DNA from: a bacterium
GTDB taxonomy: Bacteria > 4484-113 > JAFGCY01
Assembly: GCA_020849855.1 (NCBI GenBank)
Contig: JADZFO010000034.1
Span: forward strand, 83,557 to 147,556
DNA length: 64,000 bases
Direction of reading: 5' to 3'
Shown here: piece by piece, positions 47,300-53,743 of the stretch
Layout: the number at the start of each line of letters is the position of its first letter
Position numbering within the stretch: position 1 is the first letter of the stretch
Made by a program: the position numbers and the translations under genes
Notes under the pieces: model-generated
Told to the model about the DNA's origin: nothing
What the model saw: the letters and a program-made list of their open reading frames with translations, nothing else
Database searches by the model: none

Positions 47300-47305
47300 T
47301 ATCAT
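47300..47305 (+). promoter_or_regulatory. -10 element of DUF4412-like gene
   Basis: TATCAT; start expected near 47312. The leader can fold at CCAGGCT/AGCCTGG (47310-47327) just before the GAGG site of ATG 47337. Confidence 0.4.
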
Positions 47306-47336
47306 CTCTCCAGGCTGCTGAGCCTGGAGGGACTGG

Positions 47337-48191
47337 ATGCGCGGGACAGCTTTAACGGCCTTTGTGCTTCTGCTTGTGCTGGGCAGCCTGCTCTGCTCAT
47401 CCTCGCCGGTAGACGCCGCCGAGGGACGGCAGGCCCGCTTCGCCATTTCCATGCAGATCGGCGAGGACTTCTTCAAGCTCCTGCGCAAGCAGCTCAAGGC
47501 CCAGCCCGGCGCGAACAGCGACGAGATGCAGATGCTGGACGAGGTGCTCATCCCGGGCTCCTTCAGCATTCCCTCGGTCACCGGCGTGCTCTACTACTCC
47601 GGCCAGACCATGCGCATGGACATGACCCTGCCGGGTGAAGAGATCGCCACCATGCTGATCGACAGCAAGGCCGGCCGCATGTACCTGATCGACCACAAGC
47701 TCAAGAAGGCCGAGTACGCCAACTTGAAGGACTTCGCCTCGCAGCAGCTTGGCGCGGGCGGCATGCTGCTGAACCCTGAGATGGCAGCGCTGGACTGGGG
47801 TGAGTTCATGAAACAGCTAAACGAGACCCCGCAGCTCAAGAGCCGCCAGCTGGGCAGCCGCACGGTGAACGGCCTGAGCTGCCAGGGCGTTGAGCTTAGC
47901 TCCACCATGGGCGCGCTGACGGATGCTGAGGAGCTGGCCGCCGTACCCAGCCTGCCTGCGCTGATTGACCCTAAAACGACATGGAAGGGCACGGTCTGGA
48001 TGTCGGACGGTGTCCCTGTGCCGGTGAAGTTCAGCAGCGAGATGATGGGCCTGAGCTGCATATGGCAGCTTCTGGAGCTCAGCTCATGGAAAGGCAGCGA
48101 TGCCTTCCTGACTGTCCCGCCGGGCTACAAAACCAGCCCGCTGGATATGTCGATGTTCAGCGGGGCGCTGAGCAGCGGGATGGACAGCTAG
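47337..48191 (+). CDS. secreted DUF4412-like protein
   Basis: This 284-residue protein has a Sec signal (TALTAFVLLLVLGSLLCSSSPVDA). The mature part alternates beta strands with patterns such as FSIPSVTGVLYYSGQTMRMDM, MLIDSKAGRMYLIDHKLKKAE and KTTWKGTVWMSDGVPVPVKF, which fit the LolA/DUF4412-type periplasmic beta-sheet family. A GAGGGACTGG region before ATG 47337 provides the ribosome binding site. Function is unknown. Confidence 0.65.
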   Translation: MRGTALTAFVLLLVLGSLLCSSSPVDAAEGRQARFAISMQIGEDFFKLLRKQLKAQPGANSDEMQMLDEVLIPGSFSIPSVTGVLYYSGQTMRMDMTLPGEEIATMLIDSKAGRMYLIDHKLKKAEYANLKDFASQQLGAGGMLLNPEMAALDWGEFMKQLNETPQLKSRQLGSRTVNGLSCQGVELSSTMGALTDAEELAAVPSLPALIDPKTTWKGTVWMSDGVPVPVKFSSEMMGLSCIWQLLELSSWKGSDAFLTVPPGYKTSPLDMSMFSGALSSGMDS

Positions 48192-48202
48192 CTGCGCTGC
48201 CG

Positions 48203-49357
48203 CTAAGAAGCCGGCAGCGCGAAGAAGTAAAGCCGACCCTCGCTGTTGTCCGCGCTGCAGACATAGCGCGAGTCATGACTGAAGGCAAAGATACTGCAGG
48301 CCGGCTCGGTCACCACCGTCCGCGCATCGCTGAGGCGTTGCAGTATCAGTACTTCATCCTTCCCCGCGCCGCTCAGTTTCAACTCAGCCGGCCGCGCGGC
48401 AAAGCCGATCCAGGCCCCGTCGCGGCTGGTGCCAAGGCTGGCGCCGGCCTGAGGCAGGCTCAGCTGGGCCTGCTGCAGCTCCCAGGCATCCCGGGCCAGA
48501 AGCCAGTCGGCGCGGGCCTCGCGGCTGGCGCCCAGTTCTGACAGACGCGGCAGCGCTGAATCGAAGTGCAAAAGCAGGCTGCCGTCGTCCTGCGGGCGCG
48601 GGCGCAGCTGCGCCGCTTCGCTGTGCAGCATGTATAGCTTCATGCTGCTGAGCTCCAGGGCCAGCATCACCGGCTCCAGGGGATACTCGCCGTTGAGGCC
48701 GCCGGCGCGGATGGCCAGTGCATGCCGCCCGGGGATGTACTCCAGGGCGCTCAGCAGGTCCACGTTCTGTTTCAGGGCCACTCCCATGAACTTGCCGCTC
48801 TCAAGCTGCAGCGCCCCCAGGCTGTACTCCTGCTCCGGGTTGACGAAGCTGCGCGCGGCCATAAATAGCTCTGAGCCGTCGTCGCTAAAGCACAGCAGCT
48901 CCGGCCAGAAGCCCGCGGGCAGGCGTTCGCTGAGCTCCTGGCCCTGCCCGCCGCTGAGCGTGAAGACATGCAGCCGCCGTTCTTTCAGCGGGGCCGCGGC
49001 GGCCTCCAGCACCGCCAGGGCATTGCCCGCCGGGGACAGACAGAAATCCGGGCCGGTTTCAGCGCTGCCGCTCAGGCCGCTGAAGCTGCGCGGCATCTGT
49101 ATCGCCTCAAGCTTCGCCGCGCCGGGACGGGCCTCCCACAGCGAGTAGCTCTTTCCGCTTTGCAGCAGCAGCACGGCGCTGCCAGCCGGTGTCCAGGCCA
49201 GGCGCTGCACGCTTGCGCCGCTGGGCAGTGCGATCCCGGGGGGCGCCTTGGCGTTGTCGCCCTGGGCCTGCGCCGGGCTGAGCAGGAGTGTGCCAAACAG
49301 CGCCGCAAGGAGCAGCACAAGACAGGTCTGGCGGTGGAATCTGGAAAGGAGGGGCAT
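48203..49357 (-). CDS. secreted WD40/beta-propeller-like protein
   Basis: This 384-residue protein starts MPLLSRFHRQTCLVLLLAALF and has a Sec signal ending SPAQAQ. It contains repeated strands with FSDDGSELFMA, LSPAGNALAVLE, and FSHDSRYVCSAD, i.e. a WD40-like propeller with weak repeats. I use ATG 49357; a TATACT on the minus strand (49373-49368) ends 10 nt before it. The upstream in-frame Met is part of the spacer. No catalytic residues are recognised. It is convergent with the DUF4412-like gene. Confidence 0.65.
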   Translation of the reverse strand: MPLLSRFHRQTCLVLLLAALFGTLLLSPAQAQGDNAKAPPGIALPSGASVQRLAWTPAGSAVLLLQSGKSYSLWEARPGAAKLEAIQMPRSFSGLSGSAETGPDFCLSPAGNALAVLEAAAAPLKERRLHVFTLSGGQGQELSERLPAGFWPELLCFSDDGSELFMAARSFVNPEQEYSLGALQLESGKFMGVALKQNVDLLSALEYIPGRHALAIRAGGLNGEYPLEPVMLALELSSMKLYMLHSEAAQLRPRPQDDGSLLLHFDSALPRLSELGASREARADWLLARDAWELQQAQLSLPQAGASLGTSRDGAWIGFAARPAELKLSGAGKDEVLILQRLSDARTVVTEPACSIFAFSHDSRYVCSADNSEGRLYFFALPAS

Positions 49358-49367
49358 CGGGAGGCAG

Positions 49368-49373
49368 AGTATA
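49368..49373 (-). promoter_or_regulatory. -10 element of WD40-like gene (near-leaderless)
   Basis: TATACT on the minus strand, 10 nt before ATG 49357, leader of about 4 nt. Confidence 0.45.
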
Positions 49374-49422
49374 GCGCTGGCGCAGCAGCAGGATGAGACC
49401 GGCCGGCGGCACATCCGTTGCC

Positions 49423-49456
49423 AAAAAGAAGCCCGCCCGGCTCACGCCAGGCGGGC
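49423..49456 (-). terminator. rho-independent terminator of the lysine-rich peptide gene
   Basis: On the minus strand, GCCCGCC (49456-49450) pairs with GGCGGGC (49437-49431), followed by TTCTTTTT. It lies about 50 nt after the peptide stop. Confidence 0.8.
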
Positions 49457-49506
49457 ACTGCAGGTCAAGCTGCCCAGCCAGGGGGCAGGAAGGAGGATAG
49501 AAGAAG

Positions 49507-49590
49507 CTACTTCTTCTTCTTCTTCTTGTCCTTCTTGTCCTTCTTCTTCTTGTCCTTCTTCTCGAGACGCTCAATCACCAGGTAGTTCAT
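49507..49590 (-). CDS. 27-residue Lys/Asp peptide with full-length Shine-Dalgarno
   Basis: The ORF reads MNYLVIERLEKKDKKKK then DKKDKKKKKK and TAG. It is preceded by AAGGAGGTGATC directly abutting the ATG, the complete complement of the conserved 16S 3' end (GATCACCTCC), the strongest ribosome binding site in the window. A possible TACAGT -10 lies at 49626-49621 and a rho-independent terminator follows, so it is a monocistronic unit between terminators of dapF and its own. The N-terminal nine residues look like a beta strand or helix; the rest is polybasic. No family is known to me. Confidence 0.6.
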   Translation of the reverse strand: MNYLVIERLEKKDKKKKDKKDKKKKKK

Positions 49591-49647
49591 GATCACCTCC
49601 TTCAGAATTGGGATTGCCTGACTGTAGCACTTATGAAGCCCAGAAGA

Positions 49648-49680
49648 ATAAAGAAACAAGCCCCTGTGAAGAAATGGGGC
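49648..49680 (-). terminator. rho-independent terminator after dapF
   Basis: On the minus strand, GCCCC (49680-49676) pairs with GGGGC (49664-49660) across an 11-nt loop and is followed by TTGTTTCTTT. It ends the dapF transcript about 44 nt past the stop. Confidence 0.65.
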
Positions 49681-49723
49681 GAAATTTAGCCGGATTTGAG
49701 GCCAAATTGGGACTGGCTCCCAC

Positions 49724-50638
49724 CTAGAAGCTCAGTTCGCCCCTAAAAACGCTCTCAGCGGGTCCTGTCATCTGCACCGGCTGGCCCGGACCGGGCCAGT
49801 TTATGCTCAGGTCGCCGCCGTTCAGGCTCAGCGTTATGTCCTGGCCGGCCGGGCTGTGCCCCGCCAGCACCGCGGCCACAGCAGACGCGCAGGCACCGGT
49901 GCCGCAGGCCCAGGTCTCGCCGCAGCCGCGCTCCCAAACCCGCATGCGCAGGTGGGTCGGGCTGAGCACCTGATTGAACTCAACATTGGTCTTCTTTGGG
50001 AAGTGCGGATCGGTTTCGATGCGCGGGCCGATGCTGTGCACATGATGATCGCTGATCTCAGGGACAAAGATCACGGCGTGCGGGTTGCCCATGCTCACTC
50101 CGGTGATGCGATAACCCGCGCCGTCAATCGGCAGCTCCAGCAGGGCTGGTGCGGCGTGCAGACCTCCGGCCTGGGCCTCGGCTGTCGTCGCGGCGTCAAG
50201 CTGCATCGGTACCTGCTCAGCGGCCAGACGCGGCACGCCCATACCTACGCTTACCTGGGACACTGCCCCGCCCTCGCGCATCAGCCGGATGGGCAAAACG
50301 CCGTTGCCGGTCTGGATAAGCAGCTCGTCGCCGCTGAAGCCCAGCTCATCAGCTATGAACTTGCCGGTGCAGCGGATGCCGTTGCCGCACATCTCGGCGC
50401 GGCTGCCATCGGCGTTCACATAGCGCATCTCATACTGCGCGCCTTCGCCCCAGACCTCGCCATCCACCGGGCCGTGGCCGACGGCGATGATGCCGTCCCC
50501 GCCGATGCCAAAGCGCCGGTCGCAGAAGCGCTGGGCCATCTGGCTCAGTGCGGTCCAGCCGTACTCGCCCCGCGGGTCATCAAAGACGATGAAGTCATTC
50601 CCGCAGCCGTGCATCTTGATGAAGGGGATTGTGGGCAC
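49724..50638 (-). CDS. dapF: diaminopimelate epimerase
   Basis: This 304-residue epimerase converts LL- to meso-DAP for lysine and peptidoglycan. It carries both catalytic cysteines: RAEMCGNGIRC (first) and ERGCGETWACGTGACA (second), with IPFIKMHGCGNDFIVFDD at the N-terminus. The open frame extends upstream to 50728, but I start at GTG 50638 because GATAAT on the minus strand ends 6 nt before it, the conserved core begins immediately after, and the extension crosses a palindromic repeat. So dapF is predicted leaderless. It ends at a terminator before the lysine-rich peptide. Confidence 0.95.
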   Translation of the reverse strand: MPTIPFIKMHGCGNDFIVFDDPRGEYGWTALSQMAQRFCDRRFGIGGDGIIAVGHGPVDGEVWGEGAQYEMRYVNADGSRAEMCGNGIRCTGKFIADELGFSGDELLIQTGNGVLPIRLMREGGAVSQVSVGMGVPRLAAEQVPMQLDAATTAEAQAGGLHAAPALLELPIDGAGYRITGVSMGNPHAVIFVPEISDHHVHSIGPRIETDPHFPKKTNVEFNQVLSPTHLRMRVWERGCGETWACGTGACASAVAAVLAGHSPAGQDITLSLNGGDLSINWPGPGQPVQMTGPAESVFRGELSF

Positions 50639-50644
50639 AGCTGT

Positions 50645-50650
50645 ATTATC
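50645..50650 (-). promoter_or_regulatory. -10 element of dapF (leaderless)
   Basis: GATAAT on the minus strand lies exactly 6 nt before GTG 50638. Confidence 0.55.
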
Positions 50651-50670
50651 CTCTCTGCTCTGAGATTCTT

Positions 50671-50697
50671 GTAGGGGCGTGGGCTTGTCCCCGCCCT
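50671..50697 (+). repeat. GTAGGG palindromic repeat, left copy
   Basis: Reads GTAGGGGCG, then TGGGCTTGTCC and CCGCCCT. Internally palindromic, and faces the copy at 51241-51268 on the other strand, with which it shares GGGCTTGTCCCCG. Confidence 0.75.
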
Positions 50698-50726
50698 CCT
50701 CTAACTGAAACATCTTAAGCAGCATC

Positions 50727-51158
50727 ATGAGTACAGATCCGACAAGTGAGTTTGCGGACAGGAGACTGCGCGAGGGCGAAAGTGTCAGCTATGGCCGCAT
50801 GGGCTACGTGATACCGATTGAGTTTCGCATCGACTGGGCTTATATGCACTACGACGCCTATCCGCCAGGCACACGCTACGACATCAAGAATCGTCTGCTG
50901 GTGCCTTGCTGTCTACTTACGCTCCAGCATCAAGAGCAGGCACATCGTGTTCTTCGTCTCTTGTTCGAGGACATAGAAAGTTATAGCCTAGGGCTTTCCC
51001 CTGGTTACCTCGATCGATTCAGCATTACGGTCACCTACTACTCTGACTCTTACACCGGAAGGGACTTCATCGTCAGCAACATGGAAAGCAGCTTATTCGA
51101 ATGCAAAAGGTACTCGGAGCTGTTTCTGGAACTTGGTTCAGAGTGGACAGTTCGGTGA
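50727..51158 (+). CDS. unknown protein, AT-richer than neighbours
   Basis: This 143-residue protein has many Tyr, Ser and Asp residues (AYMHYDAYPPGTRYD, VTYYSDSYTGRDF) and no signal or membrane segment; I do not recognise the family. Its DNA is clearly AT-richer than adjacent genes, with codons such as TAT, AAA, TTA and TCT that are otherwise rare here. It is bounded by two inverted GTAGGG repeats (50671-50697 and 51241-51268), which suggests recent acquisition. ATG 50727 has no obvious ribosome binding site. Confidence 0.6.
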   Translation: MSTDPTSEFADRRLREGESVSYGRMGYVIPIEFRIDWAYMHYDAYPPGTRYDIKNRLLVPCCLLTLQHQEQAHRVLRLLFEDIESYSLGLSPGYLDRFSITVTYYSDSYTGRDFIVSNMESSLFECKRYSELFLELGSEWTVR

Positions 51159-51240
51159 GCGTGCCAACACATGGTTCTAAGCGGCAAGGATATGTCGCCA
51201 CGGCGCGGGTAGTGCGCAACTAGACGTCAGTAATTGATCT

Positions 51241-51268
51241 GGCCGGGGACAAGCCCCGACCCTACAAG
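51241..51268 (-). repeat. GTAGGG palindromic repeat, right copy
   Basis: On the minus strand it begins CTTGTAGGGTCGGGGC and continues TTGTCCCCGGCC. It is inverted relative to 50671-50697; the two enclose the AT-richer gene. Confidence 0.75.
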
Positions 51269-51284
51269 ACCAAATCAGCACGCA

Positions 51285-51689
51285 TCACACTACTTTCTCC
51301 GGCAGCCAGTCAGGGCCGTACTCGATGCAGTCAAAGTAGGTGCCTTCCGGGTCGTGGAAGTTGAAGAGCTTCAGATTGCCGTAGTCCTGCACATCGCTGC
51401 ACTCGATGCCGCGGCTGAGCAGCTCGGCATGCGTTGCCACGATGTCGTCCGTGCGCCAGTTAATCAGGCACTTGGGAGCGTCCTCCCGTTCATAGCCGCG
51501 CGGCTTGGGCAGGGCATAGAGACAGACATAGCTCGGCCCCGGCAGGTCGAAGACCGCCACCCGCCATTCAGGCTCTTCCCGCAGCAGGCGCAGGCCCAGG
51601 ACATCGCGGTACCAGGCGCACATCGCCGGGAAGTCATCCACGCGGATCACCGTTGCGTGTTGCTCACGAAAGGGAAAGGCGTTTGGCAT
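51285..51689 (-). CDS. VOC-family (glyoxalase/bleomycin-resistance fold) protein
   Basis: This 134-residue protein has HATVIRVDDFPAMCAWYRDVLGLRLLREE at the N-terminus and LKLFNFHDPEGTYFDCIEYGPDW at the C-terminus, the classic VOC pattern with the metal-ligand Glu/His positions H12 and E near the end. The substrate is unknown. It is predicted leaderless: TACAAT on the minus strand ends 6 nt before ATG 51689, and four of its bases come from the end of the adjacent GTAGGG repeat. Confidence 0.9.
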   Translation of the reverse strand: MPNAFPFREQHATVIRVDDFPAMCAWYRDVLGLRLLREEPEWRVAVFDLPGPSYVCLYALPKPRGYEREDAPKCLINWRTDDIVATHAELLSRGIECSDVQDYGNLKLFNFHDPEGTYFDCIEYGPDWLPEKVV

Positions 51690-51695
51690 GCCACT

Positions 51696-51701
51696 ATTGT
51701 A
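51696..51701 (-). promoter_or_regulatory. -10 element of VOC gene, overlapping a repeat end
   Basis: TACAAT on the minus strand: the bases at 51701-51699 (TAC) are the terminal bases of the palindrome at 51699-51722. Exactly 6 nt before ATG 51689. Confidence 0.55.
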
Positions 51702-51722
51702 GGGTGCAGGCGTGCCTGCACC
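51699..51722 (+). repeat. GTAGGG palindromic repeat (GTAGGGTGCAGG type)
   Basis: A 24-nt palindrome starting GTAGGGTGCAGGCG and ending TGCCTGCACC. Nearly identical to the right unit of the pair at 33406-33461. Confidence 0.8.
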
Positions 51723-51729
51723 TGATTCT

Positions 51730-51852
51730 GTAGGGGCGCGTGGAGCGCGCCCGCAGTGGCAGACTCGTGGTGCATCTTGGGTACTCTGCGCTTTTTTGCT
51801 TATTTCAGTGCCGCAGCTCTTTCCACCGCGGGCGCGCTCTACGCGCCCCTAC
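51730..51852. repeat. inverted pair of GTAGGGGCGCG repeats enclosing 73 bp
   Basis: The left unit 51730-51754 (GTAGGGGCGCGTGG, then AGCGCGCCCGC) and the right unit 51828-51852 read on the minus strand (GTAGGGGCGCGTAG, then AGCGCGCCCGC) match at 24 of 25 positions. The 73-bp middle has no ORF of note and includes a T6 run. This looks like a miniature inverted-repeat element. Confidence 0.85.
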
Positions 51853-51866
51853 CCTGCTTCGGCCCC

Positions 51867-51872
51867 TACAAT
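51867..51872 (+). promoter_or_regulatory. -10 element of AAA ATPase gene (leaderless)
   Basis: TACAAT lies 7 nt before GTG 51880. It is preceded by GGCCCC, giving CCCCTACAAT like a repeat end. Confidence 0.6.
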
Positions 51873-51879
51873 ATCCGCT

Positions 51880-53652
51880 GTGAACGGCAAATCATCGCTC
51901 CTACCCTTCAAGCTCGATGCGCCCGCCTGGGCCTCCGACATGGCGCGCAAGTACGCCTCCAGTGCGCTGAGCTTCTTCACTCTGCACGGCAATGTCAATG
52001 ACATGGTCTCCTTCGACCGCTCGGGCAAGCGCGAATTCCTGCCCCTGGTCGATTTCCTGACCGAAGTCTTCTTCGCCCAGCGCCAGCTTGTCATCACCTA
52101 TGACCTCTCCAGCGGCATCCAGTGCCCAAAGCCCGAGATGCGCCAGTCCCTGCTGGCCAACGTCAAGGCCATCGATACGGTCCGCGGCACACGTTACGCC
52201 GAGGAGGGTCTGCCCAAGGACCCGCTGAAGGCCGTCGAACTGATCAGCCGCGTCATCCGCGGGCGCATTGCCTCCGGCGGCCCGGCGGAGCAGCGCCGCA
52301 TCGCGGTGGTGATCAAGTACGCCGATACTGTCTTTCCCGAGACCGAGGGCATGGCCCAGGTGACGGAGCGCGCGGTGTCCATCGCCCTGACCGAGCTGGT
52401 CAGCGACCCCGACGTGCTGGCCAATGACGTCACCGTCGTGCTGATCTGTGAAAGCGTCGGCGGCCTGGCTCGGCGTGTGCAGTCCATCCCTTACGGCGCT
52501 GTGCTGCGCATCCCCCTGCCCGACGAGGCAACCCGCGACGGCTATATCCGCCGGGTCAACGCCACGGCTGAGCTGGACCTGACCAGCGAGGTGATCCACA
52601 GCCTCAAGACCTTCACCGCCGGCCTGACCCTGGTGCAGATCCGCGCGCTGCTGCAGGAGGCCAAGCTGGACAACGTGGAGTGGGGCCGGCCGGACTATAT
52701 CTACAAGCGCAAGCGCGAGATGATCGAAACGGAATGCCGCGGCATGCTGGAGTTCATCCAGCCGCAGTACCGCCTGGATATGGTGGCGGTGCACAACCGC
52801 GCTGTCGCAGAGCTGAAGCGCGACGCCGAGCTGGTGCTCAAGGGCCACCTTGACGCAGTGCCGATGGGTTATCTGATCAGCGGGCCCAGCGGCTCGGGTA
52901 AGAGCTTTCTGATCAAGGCCTTCGCCGGCGAGATCGGCATCCCCTGCGTCGAGCTGAAGAACTTCCGCGACAAGTGGGTCGGCGCCACCGAGCAGAACCT
53001 CGACCTGATCATCAACCTGCTGGCCGGCCTGGCGCCGGTCTGCTGCATCATTGACGAAGCGGATGCCTACCTCGGCACCCGCGACAACGAGGGTGACAGC
53101 GGCGTATCCGGCCGCGTATTCAGCCGCCTGACCACCTTTATGGGCGACACCAACAACCGCGGCAAGATCCTGTGGTTCCTGATCACCAACCGCCCGGACC
53201 TGCTGGCGATCGACCTCAAGCGCCAGGGCCGCGCCGAGAAGCACATCCCCCTCTTCCCGCCCGAGACAGCCGCCGACTATGAGGACCTCTTCCGCGTGCT
53301 GCGTAAGAAGCTGGGCCTGCAGTGCTCCTTCGAGACCCTCTTCGATGACCCGCCGAAGGGCGCGGGGCTGAAGCTGGAGGAAGTCAACAGCCACGGCGGC
53401 GCGGATATCGAAGCGCTGCTGGTGCGGGCCAAGGGCATCAGCCTGCTGGCCGGGCGCGATGCCCTCAGCGCCGAGGACTTCCGCGAGACCCTGGCGGACT
53501 ACATGAGCCCGAACTACCCGCAGCAGGTGGAGTACCAGATCCTGCAGGCGGTGATCGAGTCCACCTCCAGGAGCCTGATCCCGGAGAAGTACCGCCGCGA
53601 CCCGGCGGAGATCACCCAGCGCTTGGACGAACTGAAGTACTACGTGGACTAG
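51880..53652 (+). CDS. AAA-family ATPase, Ycf46-like two-domain
   Basis: This 590-residue protein has an N-terminal RecA-like domain without an intact P-loop (about 1-270: FFTLHGNVNDMVSFD, ITYDLSSGI) and a C-terminal canonical AAA module: Walker A GPSGSGKS (335-342), Walker B CCIIDEADAYLG (388-399), sensor 1 FLITNRPD and arginine finger region RQGRAEKH. This domain order recalls the Ycf46-type ATPases of cyanobacteria. GTG 51880 is chosen by the TACAAT 7 nt upstream; the frame is open from 51712 but that part covers the repeats. Role unknown; no partner gene is adjacent. Confidence 0.85.
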   Translation: MNGKSSLLPFKLDAPAWASDMARKYASSALSFFTLHGNVNDMVSFDRSGKREFLPLVDFLTEVFFAQRQLVITYDLSSGIQCPKPEMRQSLLANVKAIDTVRGTRYAEEGLPKDPLKAVELISRVIRGRIASGGPAEQRRIAVVIKYADTVFPETEGMAQVTERAVSIALTELVSDPDVLANDVTVVLICESVGGLARRVQSIPYGAVLRIPLPDEATRDGYIRRVNATAELDLTSEVIHSLKTFTAGLTLVQIRALLQEAKLDNVEWGRPDYIYKRKREMIETECRGMLEFIQPQYRLDMVAVHNRAVAELKRDAELVLKGHLDAVPMGYLISGPSGSGKSFLIKAFAGEIGIPCVELKNFRDKWVGATEQNLDLIINLLAGLAPVCCIIDEADAYLGTRDNEGDSGVSGRVFSRLTTFMGDTNNRGKILWFLITNRPDLLAIDLKRQGRAEKHIPLFPPETAADYEDLFRVLRKKLGLQCSFETLFDDPPKGAGLKLEEVNSHGGADIEALLVRAKGISLLAGRDALSAEDFRETLADYMSPNYPQQVEYQILQAVIESTSRSLIPEKYRRDPAEITQRLDELKYYVD

Positions 53653-53743
53653 GGGTCACAGCCGCAGCAGACGAGCATGCCTGCCCGCCGGAGAGCTTCG
53701 CCCTGCGGCCAGCCCGGTCAATTCTGCACCGCCTGACTGCAGT

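Noticed and set aside
49500-49565. The CTT-rich tract (TTCTTCTTC) as a simple sequence repeat or CRISPR-like array
   Set aside because: It is the antisense of AAG/AAA/GAC codons in the lysine-rich peptide gene, with start, ribosome binding site and terminator in place; there are no direct repeats with spacers.
50639-50728. N-terminal extension of dapF to an upstream ATG
   Set aside because: The extra 30 residues cross a GTAGGG palindrome and have no homology-like features. GTG 50638 with GATAAT 6 nt upstream and the conserved core directly after is a better start.
51712-51879. 56-residue N-terminal extension of the AAA ATPase
   Set aside because: The DNA is made of palindromic repeats and their spacer; the promoter lies inside it.
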